Below, piece by piece: positions 1-9,900 of a stretch of 48,596 nt of DNA. The notes below the pieces were generated by a model. The model had not been told where the DNA came from and ran no database searches. It worked only from the letters and a program-made list of their open reading frames with translations. The number at the start of each line of letters is the position of its first letter. Positions within the stretch are counted from its first letter, which is position 1. Source of the stretch: Chitinophagaceae bacterium (lineage in GTDB: Bacteria; Bacteroidota; Bacteroidia; Chitinophagales; Chitinophagaceae); assembly GCA_004173355.1 (NCBI GenBank), contig SEAD01000021.1, positions 1 to 48,596 on the forward strand, written 5' to 3'. Both the position numbers and the translations under genes were made by a program.

Positions 1-2258
1 CGGAGGGTGCTGAAAGATGCGTCTTTGTCCGCGGGCCAGTTGGGGAATAATGTGATGGTGCCATTATAGCTTTGCAGGAGGCACTCGTTGATGACTGCCG
101 GCAGCGCAAAATTTTCAAACCAGATGCCCATGTTTGCGAGGTATGCAAAGTCCGATTGGTCCCCGTATCGCCCACCGGTTTGCGTTACCATATCAGTCGC
201 TGTGCCGTTCGGCAAAAGGGAATAGCGGATATGACGTTTGAATTTTTCCAGATCGAGCATGCCGATACGTGCCGCCTGCATATTGGCAAAGACAAGATCG
301 GTGCCGCCTTCATTCTGCTGGTTGAGATAAGTCGCTTTCAGCAACTGCCTGGTATTGCTGTCTGAGTGAAGGCCATAGTCCTCGCCGGGAAACGCCGGGA
401 AAAGCGGGTTCGGCACATTGTAAACCATACCCGCCTGTTCGCCGGGAACAGCTACGAGTACTGTCTGCCCCCCATTGGTCAATGCAGTCGGATATTCCGG
501 GAAACGCGAAAGGATCAGGTCAATATCTGCTACCAGCCCGGCATCCTGTTGTGTACTTCCAAGCGTCAGCACGGCTGACCGGAAAGCATTGAAAAGAAAC
601 CGGATAAGGGCGAGGTCGGCGATAGGATCATAGTTGTATTTAAAGCCGGGTCGGAGTCCATACATTTCGGGAGGCACGCTTGGGAAAACATGGAACCTGT
701 CATCGTTCCATCGTGGCTGTCCATGTGCATCGGATCGTTTCATGTAGGCTACAAGAAATTCGGTTGCGGCGCGCATGGGTCCATAGGCACGCGTCCGGAG
801 AAAGCTGGTATCGCCTGAATAAAGATAGTGCCACCAGAGGCCCTGCACCGACCAGGGGGTTTCCGATATTTCCCATCCCCAGTCGGGCACAGGGTAGGGA
901 TTGATTTTCATTTCAACGGGAAATGCCGAATGCGGGAAATAGGCACCCGGCAGATTGTAATATTCCTTCGCCCAGGATTTACTTACAGGCATCAGCTTTT
1001 CTACGAGGTCTACATACGCCAGGTTTTTCTCCAGATGGTTACTGGAGAATGTCAGCCAGAAAGGTTGCTGTGTATTATAGTTCATGTGGTAATCCCCGTG
1101 CCATGCCGTCCCGATATTGTTGTAGCTCCAGTTAGCAAACAAACCCGGGCAGGTCACTCCCGGCCGGGTGGCACAATTGAAAAAGTACAGGTTGCGGTAC
1201 CAGATGGATTCAAGGAAAGAATCGGCCAGTGCCACCGATGACTTCGACCAGAATGCATCCCAGGCGCGCACATGCTCACGCAACACGCTGCTGTAGGTTT
1301 CAGGACCTGGTGCTGGGGGGAGTTCAGGTGCTGCCGCGATCGCGGTATCCGCTCCTTCGTCCAGCCGGATAGTCGCGAAAAAACGCTCACCCGGTGTGAT
1401 TGCAGATTCGAGAAAATCCATCTGCTGCCGGTTACCCGACCAGTCGATCCGCTCCTTCTTTGACATGGTGGTGTTGACCCGGATCGACAGGCTGAATGCC
1501 TTATCGGTAGCGACCGCTTTTTTGTTGCCGCCAGAGGGCAATACCTGCCGGAAAAAAAGTGAGCCGGTGGCTGTATCCCCGCCACCGGTGAACTTTGGTA
1601 TATCAGCGGGGGTCGAGGGATCCGGCATGAGCTTTACCCGGTTAAAGATCCCGCGGTATGGTTTGCCGTTGCCGTCAACCAATCGCATCAGGACCTGGTC
1701 ACTGTTAAGGTCCGTAAAGATTTCCAGCTGCACCTTTTGCCGGCCCGAAACCAGGAAGCTGACCGTACAGATGCCTTTTGCAATGTCGAGATGGTGGCCG
1801 AGTAGTTCGGTTTCTGCACGATCAAATCCAAGTAGCAAAGATCCGCATGGAAAGGGGCGGGGGTAGGGTTTACGGTAGTTCTCTGCAGACATTTCATAAT
1901 ACCGTGCGTACCATGGATCGTCACTCAGGTTCTGGTAAGTTGCGGGAATTTCGTTCACCTTTCCAAAAACATAATCAAAGGTTTTCAGTTCGTCGCGGTG
2001 ATCCTCTGCCAGCCGGATATCCCATACATTATTATGGCCGAAGTACAGCACGACAGCGTCGGGGCGTGTGGTTACCACCACACCCATCCCCCCGTTGCCC
2101 AAAACCGCACCTTCCATAAAGGCCTGTGCCGGTTTATTGACGGATATCGGGTGAAGGCCTGCCCTTGCCATCCCGGCAGACTGGCCGGCACCTGATACAG
2201 GTAACGCTAAAAGGCAAAGCCAGCTGACCAGCTCCGCAATATTTTTTACAGGAATCAT
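1..2258 (-). CDS. GH95-like family glycoside hydrolase, C-terminus cut by window edge
   Basis: Continuous minus-strand frame of 752 codons from ATG at 2258 to the left edge, with no stop. A hydrophobic N-terminus (about residues 8-25, ending near AGQ) suggests Sec export. The N-terminal beta-sandwich shows the GH95-type VLGNGGMGVVV stretch (52-62). The (alpha/alpha)6 barrel carries WHGDYHMNYN (386-395); N393 and N395 fit the Asn pair of the AfcA fucosidase. E531 in SVPPE fits the general acid, and LLQSYNGTITLFPNWP (727-742) is the usual barrel end. GH95 enzymes release alpha-L-fucose or L-galactose, but this branch is divergent and its substrate cannot be read. The segment where the canonical base-side Asp is expected reads WFEN (713-716). 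It lies 120 bp from a divergent AraC gene. Family confident, specificity not. Confidence 0.82.
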   Translation of the reverse strand, partial: MIPVKNIAELVSWLCLLALPVSGAGQSAGMARAGLHPISVNKPAQAFMEGAVLGNGGMGVVVTTRPDAVVLYFGHNNVWDIRLAEDHRDELKTFDYVFGKVNEIPATYQNLSDDPWYARYYEMSAENYRKPYPRPFPCGSLLLGFDRAETELLGHHLDIAKGICTVSFLVSGRQKVQLEIFTDLNSDQVLMRLVDGNGKPYRGIFNRVKLMPDPSTPADIPKFTGGGDTATGSLFFRQVLPSGGNKKAVATDKAFSLSIRVNTTMSKKERIDWSGNRQQMDFLESAITPGERFFATIRLDEGADTAIAAAPELPPAPGPETYSSVLREHVRAWDAFWSKSSVALADSFLESIWYRNLYFFNCATRPGVTCPGLFANWSYNNIGTAWHGDYHMNYNTQQPFWLTFSSNHLEKNLAYVDLVEKLMPVSKSWAKEYYNLPGAYFPHSAFPVEMKINPYPVPDWGWEISETPWSVQGLWWHYLYSGDTSFLRTRAYGPMRAATEFLVAYMKRSDAHGQPRWNDDRFHVFPSVPPEMYGLRPGFKYNYDPIADLALIRFLFNAFRSAVLTLGSTQQDAGLVADIDLILSRFPEYPTALTNGGQTVLVAVPGEQAGMVYNVPNPLFPAFPGEDYGLHSDSNTRQLLKATYLNQQNEGGTDLVFANMQAARIGMLDLEKFKRHIRYSLLPNGTATDMVTQTGGRYGDQSDFAYLANMGIWFENFALPAVINECLLQSYNGTITLFPNWPADKDASFSTL

Positions 2259-2276
2259 ATGGTGCAGGTTATTCTT

Positions 2277-2284
2277 CAAAAATA
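2277..2284 (-). promoter_or_regulatory. possible -7 box of the GH95-like gene
   Basis: On the minus strand this reads TATTTTTG, a full match to the Bacteroidota -7 consensus TAnnTTTG. It would start transcription about 12 nt before the ATG at 2258. No TTTG-type -33 box at the usual distance was found, so this is tentative. Confidence 0.3.
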
Positions 2285-2378
2285 GAACAGGGAGCGACCG
2301 CATATTTAAACAAACACAAGTAATATTTGCACAAATCCGGTATGGACGGACAATCGATTTTTTCACGTAATTGCAGGT

Positions 2379-3275
2379 ATGCTTCCACGACTGCCCATTA
2401 CATCATTTGTATTACTGAATGCAGACCGCGTACAGTTGGACAAAAGCTGGAATTACAAAAACGTTTCCAGTTCATTTTACCGGATCCTGTATATCAGGTC
2501 GGGGACGGGGGTATTGTTATCCGGGCGGACAAAAGTGGAACTGGAAAAAGGGTTTATTTACCTGATTCCATCCTTTACCACCTGTAGTTACCGGTGCAAC
2601 GGCACGCTTGACCAGACCTACCTGACTTTTTTTGAGGAAAGTGCGGGTGGGTTATCAGTATTCCGGACAAACAGGAAGATATTCAGGATCAGGGCACATC
2701 CACGGCAGCTCGGGGCCCTGGAGAGGATACTGTTGCTGAACCCGGACAGCGGGATCCGCAGTTCGTTCCATCCCAGGGTTTTTGAAAGGGAGTCGGTGCT
2801 TGGTCGTTTCCGCAATCTGAGCAGTTCGGTCCCGTATTCCCATTTCCTGGAAACATGCGGCCTGCTGGTGCAGCTGGTCAGCAGTTTTGTCGGCACCAGC
2901 CAGTTCGATTCCGTAGCAGGCGGGAAGATTGATTCAAAAACTTCCGCAGCTATCCAGTATATGCAGAACAACCTTGCGGAGGAAATAACAGTGGCAGCAC
3001 TCGCAGCAGATGCAAATCAGCATCCCGATCATTTTTCAAAGTGTTTCCTGGTAGCCACCGGCAAACGTCCGTTGCAGTTCCTGAATGCACTCCGGACGGA
3101 ACATGCCCAATTGCTGCTGGCCAGCACCACAGTGCCCATTGGCGATATTGCCATTGAATGTGGTTTCGACAGCCTTGCTTATTTTGCCCGCGTTTTCCGC
3201 GAGCAGACGGGATGTGCGGCAAGGGATTACCGGAAACGCATCAGGGAATCGGATACATACTGGAATGCTCAGTAA
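2379..3275 (+). CDS. AraC family transcriptional regulator
   Basis: A 298-aa protein with an N-terminal cupin-like sensing region (about 1-170) and a C-terminal AraC/XylS DNA-binding domain (about 190-295). The second helix-turn-helix is clear in IGDIAIECGFDSLAYFARVF, followed by the family-typical ending in which RDYRKRI closes the domain. AraC proteins of this layout bind a small sugar-like ligand and activate nearby catabolic genes. It is divergent from the GH95-like gene (120-bp gap) and converges on the GH31 gene with a 7-nt overlap of the coding ends (3269-3275), so it probably controls one or both glycosidases. That link is inference from position. Start chosen at the only ATG preceding the sensing domain. 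Confidence 0.88.
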   Translation: MLPRLPITSFVLLNADRVQLDKSWNYKNVSSSFYRILYIRSGTGVLLSGRTKVELEKGFIYLIPSFTTCSYRCNGTLDQTYLTFFEESAGGLSVFRTNRKIFRIRAHPRQLGALERILLLNPDSGIRSSFHPRVFERESVLGRFRNLSSSVPYSHFLETCGLLVQLVSSFVGTSQFDSVAGGKIDSKTSAAIQYMQNNLAEEITVAALAADANQHPDHFSKCFLVATGKRPLQFLNALRTEHAQLLLASTTVPIGDIAIECGFDSLAYFARVFREQTGCAARDYRKRIRESDTYWNAQ

Positions 3276-5410
3276 GTGCTCGTACCGGTTACAATATATC
3301 GCCGGCCTTTGAATTTCCCGGTCCTTGAGAGTACGGTCTTTCCTTTTTTTACATCAATTGTAATTTTGTTGTACTGGCCTTTTTCGAAATCATAACTCTC
3401 TCCGTCATCTTCGAACAGTGTCGCCGGACGGATGGTATTGCCATAAGCTTTACAATGCAGTTCGAACACGGTACCGGCATTCACATGTTCCACCGGTTTC
3501 GCCAGTGGGAGCAAGGTGCCTTCTTTTATAAAAATGGGGAGTTGATTGTAATTGCAGGTAAAAGTATATTCCTGGCCACCTGCAAATTTTCTGTTTGTGT
3601 TAAAATCATACCAGTTGCCTTCCGGCAGGTACACTTTTCGCCCGGGACTTCCGCTTGTGAGTGGTGCCGCAAGGATATCTTCCCCGATCATGTACTCATC
3701 ACTGAGGTTAAAGACCTTTTCATCGTGCGGGTAGTCAACCACGAGCGCGCGGAACGGGGGTGTGCCGTGTAGCCGGTATTGTGCAAAGGCATTATACAGG
3801 TATGGCAACAGGCTCATGCGGTGATTCAATAATTCCCGGAGATCTGCTTCCACCGCTTTTGCATTTTCCATGAACTCGCCATTGTTGTTCTTCTCCCGGT
3901 TGATCTGCAGCCATGGCGGATATTGCAGGTACCAGGCATTGAACAGGGTCTGGGCCGAGAGCACCGCAGTCTGCGTCCTGCGCATGAATTCTTCCACCGA
4001 TGCGGATTCGCGTACTTCGGGCGACCAGATCAGTCCGCCAAAACCCGAGTTCGGGATCATACGGATGTATTCGCGATGGTCGTAAGTGTCGCTGTAAAGA
4101 GCAGCGGGGTAGGGCGATGCAAAGGCATTTGATGCACGTACATCGAGGTAGGTGCGCCGGTTCAGGTCTTTATAGATTTTGTAAATGGCTTTCTGGTATA
4201 CAATCCCGAATACCTGGTGCATTTGTTCGCCATCGATCCCGGAAGGGAAGCGGCTATGTTCGGGAAAACTCCATGTCGAGTTTCCGTAAAGCAGGTTTGA
4301 GTTGTCACATTCGTCGAGTTTGAATCCGGAAACACCTTTTTCCACAAAGGTGCTGCGATGGTAGTCGGAAAATATTTTACCCGCTGACGGATCAGCAAAA
4401 TCCGGTACCAGTCCGTTCCAGACCAGGTAGTCACCGGATTTTGATTTCAGTGGATCATGAATCGGTGAAGCGGGATTTACGAAAGCATGTTCCCACAGGT
4501 TGAGCCGGAATCCCTTGCTGAGTATCGTATCGATGAAGCGGTCAGGGGAAGGGAAGAAGTCGCGGTTCCATACATATGAACAGGAGTAGGCGGCAGTCTG
4601 CCAGCGTGGTTCAAGCCCGAGTACATCACATGGCAGATGGTTGTCACGGAAGTAGGTGGCCATATTGCTGACCTGTTGCTGGTTGAAATCGGCTTTCACC
4701 CGGTATTTCACGCCAAGGCCCCAGAGCGCTGGCAGGGCGCCGCCACCGGAAAATAAATTATACCGTTGGATCACCTGCAGCAATTCCGGGCCTGCAAAAA
4801 TAAAAACCTCCACACCCCCTGCGCCGGGAACATCCACAGCCACATAACCTGAACCCTTGCTCCTGTTCTGGTACAAATCTTCTACCGAGTTGCCTGGCCC
4901 CGCGGGTCGGATGCTGGCCGCCGAAGAATTTTTTTCCGTGCTGCCGCAGTAAAAGGTGGTGTAGCGTGCAGTGTTTACGAGGATTCCGTAACCTTTATTC
5001 GATACATAAAATGGCATAGGGGCATGGGTATATCCAAGATCATTGGAGGGATTATCATTTACGATTGGCTTTTTCCGGAGGCCGCGCTGGTTGAATGAAC
5101 CTATCTGCAATCCAAAGCCATAAAGTTGTTCGTTGTCCGTCAACGGAATCTCCACCAGCACACCCCGCGGCTCGGTGCTGATCCGGATCTCGTTAAGGTC
5201 AAATGGTAAAGCATGTGCTGGCAGCAGTTTCATTTCTTCCAGCATCGGTTGCTGATCGGAAAAATGGTAGAGGTTGAACTGGTCAGGCTTTCCTTCGCTG
5301 ATTTTGGTGACCCCGGGGGCAATGGAATCCGTTGTCCGTGGCTGGGCGATAGCCGTAGTGATAGTCAGCAGCAGGGCAAGGGGAATCAGCAAGGAAAGTG
5401 TTCGGGTCAT
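3269..5410 (-). CDS. GH31 family alpha-glycosidase, secreted
   Basis: A 713-aa protein with a signal peptide (MTRTLSLLIPLALLLTITTAIAQ, cleavage near residue 23), so periplasmic or surface. The GH31 barrel holds GFKLDECD with nucleophile D366. The acid/base is probably D441 in LYSDTYDHREY. A later GGLIWSPEVRES segment stands where other GH31 enzymes have their conserved final barrel loop. The C-terminal beta domains contain LPEGNWYDFNT and LFEDDGESYDFEKG, both typical of GH31. The family cleaves alpha-glucosides, xylosides, galactosides or GalNAc; the non-standard loops argue against plain alpha-glucosidase or YicI-type activity. It is transcribed in the same direction as the GH95-like gene, with the AraC gene lying between them on the other strand. 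Together they look like a small oligosaccharide-degradation locus. Confidence 0.9.
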   Translation of the reverse strand: MTRTLSLLIPLALLLTITTAIAQPRTTDSIAPGVTKISEGKPDQFNLYHFSDQQPMLEEMKLLPAHALPFDLNEIRISTEPRGVLVEIPLTDNEQLYGFGLQIGSFNQRGLRKKPIVNDNPSNDLGYTHAPMPFYVSNKGYGILVNTARYTTFYCGSTEKNSSAASIRPAGPGNSVEDLYQNRSKGSGYVAVDVPGAGGVEVFIFAGPELLQVIQRYNLFSGGGALPALWGLGVKYRVKADFNQQQVSNMATYFRDNHLPCDVLGLEPRWQTAAYSCSYVWNRDFFPSPDRFIDTILSKGFRLNLWEHAFVNPASPIHDPLKSKSGDYLVWNGLVPDFADPSAGKIFSDYHRSTFVEKGVSGFKLDECDNSNLLYGNSTWSFPEHSRFPSGIDGEQMHQVFGIVYQKAIYKIYKDLNRRTYLDVRASNAFASPYPAALYSDTYDHREYIRMIPNSGFGGLIWSPEVRESASVEEFMRRTQTAVLSAQTLFNAWYLQYPPWLQINREKNNNGEFMENAKAVEADLRELLNHRMSLLPYLYNAFAQYRLHGTPPFRALVVDYPHDEKVFNLSDEYMIGEDILAAPLTSGSPGRKVYLPEGNWYDFNTNRKFAGGQEYTFTCNYNQLPIFIKEGTLLPLAKPVEHVNAGTVFELHCKAYGNTIRPATLFEDDGESYDFEKGQYNKITIDVKKGKTVLSRTGKFKGRRYIVTGTSTY

Positions 5411-5542
5411 AATTGAAATTTATGGCAACACCGAAATTAACCTTTTTGCTGCTGGTTCGGAGGATCCTCCGCTTTCAGGGTTACCCTTTGTTATGGTTGA
5501 TGACATTTTGCTTTCTGGCCGATTTGCCTGAAATAACGCACC

Positions 5543-6265
5543 ATGCAGCAAGTATTCCGGGTCGTACATTTCCGGCCATTACACTTATCACTGTTTTTCG
5601 TTTTATTAGTATCGGTTATCCTTTTTCCTGGCTGCAGCAAGGATAAGGAGACTGAAGCCTGTCAGACAAAAGTGATCCTTGGCAAACTTTCATTGTTATG
5701 CGACGGGAGGTATGAATATCTCACCAGTGGCGGAGGCCGCATACTTATCAACCTGAAAACCACCCAGGTCATTTTAAGTCACAGGGATTATGAAACATTC
5801 CGGCTTGAATTCTGGGGAGAGCATCTGGAAGGGGATGTGGAAGTGGTCAATTTTAATCACGAAAACCTGAATGGGAAACATATCAAAGACAGGCTCCTGC
5901 CAACCCGGACCATACTTTTTCCGGACGGGACAAAACTGACGATGGCCTCGACCAGCATGGGCAAGATGGTGCACACAATCAGTATCTACGATGGTAATGA
6001 AAGCCACCAGTTTGATTTTGCGTCAAAGAAAGTGAAACATGGTTCGCTTGATGCTGCAAAAGCAAAACAGCTCGATGATGCGGAAGCGGATGGTGAAGCG
6101 GGATCATTCTCCTTTGACAATGTGGGACTCGAATTTTTTAATTCGTATGACGAGGTAACCCCGGGCAATAAAGTAATTAAACGGTTACTGCTGGGTACCA
6201 TCGTTCGGTCAGAGGCTACCCAGGTAAACGATTACTTCGATGATCCACGTCTGGGTCACACCTAA
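5543..6265 (+). CDS. putative lipoprotein of unknown function
   Basis: A 240-aa protein. The N-terminus has a basic and hydrophobic stretch followed by a lipobox-like LFPGC with C31 as the lipidation site, then SKDKE, a common Bacteroidota lipoprotein start. The mature part is polar, with predicted beta segments and an Ala/Asp-rich patch around 170-190. No domain was recognised. It stands alone: upstream is the divergent GH31 gene (132-bp gap), and downstream the barstar-like gene converges on it. A likely envelope protein with no assignable role. Confidence 0.72.
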   Translation: MQQVFRVVHFRPLHLSLFFVLLVSVILFPGCSKDKETEACQTKVILGKLSLLCDGRYEYLTSGGGRILINLKTTQVILSHRDYETFRLEFWGEHLEGDVEVVNFNHENLNGKHIKDRLLPTRTILFPDGTKLTMASTSMGKMVHTISIYDGNESHQFDFASKKVKHGSLDAAKAKQLDDAEADGEAGSFSFDNVGLEFFNSYDEVTPGNKVIKRLLLGTIVRSEATQVNDYFDDPRLGHT

Positions 6266-6267
6266 AT

Positions 6268-6290
6268 CAGGGAAAATCCTGGTTTTCCTG
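6268..6290. terminator. weak hairpin between convergent genes
   Basis: CAGGGAAAA (6268-6276), a 6-nt loop and TTTTCCTG (6283-6290) form a short stem with one bulged G. It lies in the 39-bp gap between the lipoprotein gene and the convergent barstar-like gene, where a bidirectional terminator would be expected. The stem is short. Confidence 0.35.
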
Positions 6291-6304
6291 CGGGCGGATT
6301 GTTT

Positions 6305-6724
6305 TTAACCCCGGTGCCCGTTCGTGTCCCGCTCATCCGTTTCCAGGACGATGTTCGGATGTCCGCTAATGATTTCAAGTATGATATCGAAGTAAGTTTT
6401 TCCAGTGCCTGCTTCCAGTTCTTCGAGTTTTGCTTTAAAGAATTCCCTGTTGTACGGCGAGCCCGGTACTAATTTCTCAAGGTAGTATTGTTTTGTGCAC
6501 GCATAACCAAGTGCTTCCCGGCTTTGTTTGGTACCCCTCCACCGTACCGTGGCAGGTTTGTCACCCGACAAAACACCGTAACCGCCGTACAACAGGTCGT
6601 TCAGGGCATCGAGGCTTTCCCCGAGTTCCCAATCTTCCCCTTGCATAAATACCCTGTTTATCTCCTGGTAAAATGATGGTATATCATGGATCAGTGTTCC
6701 ATCAATAAGTATTATCTCTGCCAT
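6305..6724 (-). CDS. barstar-like ribonuclease inhibitor family protein
   Basis: A 139-aa cytosolic protein. The first 60 residues match the barstar fold: IILIDGT, a helix with SFYQEINRVF, then GESLDALNDLLYGGYGV, which corresponds to the NLDALxDxL helix that plugs the barnase active site. The C-terminal extension (about 65-139), rich in charged residues, is longer than classical barstar (about 90 aa). The family inhibits secreted or toxin RNases by 1:1 binding. No barnase-like RNase, polymorphic toxin or secretion gene is adjacent, so its partner is unknown. It is a single-gene unit transcribed towards the lipoprotein gene. Confidence 0.8.
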   Translation of the reverse strand: MAEIILIDGTLIHDIPSFYQEINRVFMQGEDWELGESLDALNDLLYGGYGVLSGDKPATVRWRGTKQSREALGYACTKQYYLEKLVPGSPYNREFFKAKLEELEAGTGKTYFDIILEIISGHPNIVLETDERDTNGHRG

Positions 6725-6958
6725 AGGTACTCACTGACCGGGGTTTAAAAAAATTTTCACTTATTTTTTGCTTCGTGTGTAAAGTTAAAGGGGAAGGCGA
6801 AGTACCGGAATTTTGACGGCATTCAATTTGCTGCCAATAAACCGGTATACCAACTATCCGCTGAACTGCCTTTCCCCTTTTTCCTCCCTTATCGTTTCCG
6901 ATTGCCATTAAACCATTGGTCGTAGTCCACCTGGACAACGATTGCCAAACCTCAACTT

Positions 6959-9900
6959 ATGAAAAAAGCCCTGCTTTGCATGGTGGCCCTGCTGTCGATT
7001 CTATGTGCCCGGTCCGCGGATTATTACTGGGTCGGTGGCGGGGGTAACTGGACTGACCTGGCTCACTGGCGGCTCGCCAGCCCTGCCGGGAGTATCCCGG
7101 GCGTAACTCCGTCGCCTTCAGACAATGTTTTTTTTGGTGGCTATAGTGGTTTTGGTACCACAGCACCGGCTAACACGGTCACGCTTCAGGCCAGCGGCTT
7201 TTGTGATAACATGACCTGGGAGGCAGGTGTGCCCAACAATCCCGTATTTATATCATCCGATTCTACTGTAAAATTGCAGGTTTCCGGTAATGTGGTGCTC
7301 TCCCCCGCAACCACCTACTCGCTGGTAATCGTTTTTGCAGGCAACTCATCAGGCACTATAAAGACAAACGGACCGGTGCTTGGCGAGTTTGGAATGGAAA
7401 TCAACCGCCCGGGAGGGGGCCTGGTAGTTACCGATAGCCTGGTTGTGCCTGCAGTAACCAATATCCATGGCACGAACGCTATCACACTTACCAGCGGAAC
7501 TTTTGATGTGAGCGGCCGCACGATGAAAGTCTTCCAGTTCCTGAGCCAGAACAACAATACACGCACGATTGCTTTCACAGGTGCATGGGTCAGCACCTAC
7601 AGGTGGTATCGTGTCAGCGGAAGGAACAAAACGATCGATGCATCCGGAGCTGTTCTCGATTTTTCCGATGCAATCATCATCGGGGGTATCTATGGGAGGG
7701 TTTCTGTCAGCGGCGGAACCACTCAGGATGCGGTGCGGGTTGACAGTGCGGAATTTTCATCCATACGTTTTACGCATGCATCCCCTGTATTGAATACAGG
7801 ATTGGGTATTGATAACCGGTCCGACACCGTCATCTTTTCCGGACGGGGAAACATTGCCCTTCGCAACGATATCGGATTTCTTCGCTTTGAAAAAAAAGGG
7901 GAATTGTTTGGTACAAACCGCATCGGGAAAATGGAGTGCCTCGATGACTGTTATATATCACTGGCCGGGGGAATTGTTGACGTTGACAGTTTGATTTTTG
8001 CCGCATCACATACGTACACGCTCTATGGAACCCTGAACATCGGAAAATACTTTTTTGTTCCCGGGCAACCCTGCGAATCATTTACCGCCATGTATGGCTA
8101 CCCGTCAACCATTCTCCAGTTTGCCCCCGGGGCAGTAGTGGACATCAGTAATGCATTGCTTGATGGAGTTAGGGCAGCCGGTCCGGTAACGCCCATTGCG
8201 GTCACCGGGTTTGATGCAGGTTTAAACACCGGTTTTGTTATTACGGAAGCTTCCGGTCCCGGGGGAACCCGGTATTGGGTGGGAGGGTCTGGTAACTGGA
8301 ATGACCGCACCCACTGGAGTATAACCAGTGGTGGTGCCGGCGGGGCCTGTCTTCCATTCCGGGCAAATGATGTGGTATTTGACATAAACAGTGGCCTCAA
8401 CGGCACTTCTGAAATCCGGACTGCGACCAATTCCTTCTGCAAAAACATGACCTGGAATAATGTTGGCAATGTGTCATTTTATGATACTACTGCACTGCTG
8501 CTGCGGATTTACGGTTCGCTGGTAATGGACCCATCAGTTACCATGAATTCAGTGCTTGATTTTTCGGGCGATGCCAGCGTTGACATAACAACCAATGGTT
8601 CCACCTTTGGGGCGGTTGAGTTCCGGGTTACGAAGACGGTGCCGAATAGTGTGACCCTGACAGACGACTGGATCAATCCTGCCGGGGGAAGCATAGTGCT
8701 TAACCAGGGAAACCTGGACATCTCCGGTCGTGTGATCTCCATCGCAACTTTTTCAAGCACCAATCCCGATTACCGTAATGTTGATATCAGCAATACAGAC
8801 ATCACACTCAGTAACCGCTGGGCGTATATTGGTTTTGGAAAAACTATCAATACAGGGGGATCGCATATTACGGCCAATTCACTGGAAGTACGGGCAGGTG
8901 ATCCGCTGTATTATCCATGGGTAGACGTTACCGGCACCGGCGGCGTTGGCTTCCGGATTGAAGGCACTGATTTTGGCAGGCTCACATTCCTGTCTGCATC
9001 CCCGGCAAGTAATGCCGGACTTGGTCAGGCAAACCACGTACGGAGGCTTGAATTCAAAGGGGCAGGTTTTTTACAATACTCCAACCAGCTTGATTCGGTT
9101 TTTTTTGCAGCGGGCCGGAGATACCGGATCACGGATGTAACGTATGTGTGGAAGTACCTTAAAACGGAAGGGGGAACATGTGGCGCCCCGACCGAATTCC
9201 GTGGGCCCGGACGATTTACGTTTTCCGACACCACAGTGGTGGATGTCAGCAATACTTATTTCCAGGATATCGCTGCGAATTCAATTGCACCGGTACCCGT
9301 AAATGGTTATGACGGTGGCGGAAATTATAACTGGATATTTACCTCGCCTGCGGGCTCGCCCCGTTACTGGGTAGGTGGTGCAGGAGACTGGCACGACAGT
9401 GCCCATTGGAGTACAACAAGCGGGGGAGCAGGAGGAGCCTGTATTCCTTCTATCCGCGATGATGTTTTTTTCAATGGCCAAAGCGGATTTACCCCAACGG
9501 GCCGGAATGTATCTGTCACCAGTGGGAACGTGTTTTTCCGGAATCTCGACTGGACGGACGCTGCAAACAATCCCGTCTGGAGCAGGACCGGCAGCTGGAC
9601 TACAGAAGCATGGGGTGACAGCATCATCCTGAACCCATCGGCAACGTTTAACATTGGCAGCTTTACATTACGCGACAGCACTGATACATTTCTCAGAAAC
9701 ACGGTGGCGGGGAATTTTGACTGGGTGATCAATAAAGCCGGAGGTGGCCTGACACTGCTCGATAATTATTCCAATCCTTTAACGGATATTTTACTGGTAA
9801 ATGGTGAGTTGAATATGCCCGGCAAGTCGGTAAATATAAATTCGATTGATAACAGTGGTTTGTCCAACGCGTCAGGAATCGACATTACAAATGCTGTGGT

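Noticed and set aside
828-1866. Several plus-strand open frames in the first 2 kb
   Set aside because: The minus strand here carries one continuous 752-codon GH95-like frame, so these are shadows.
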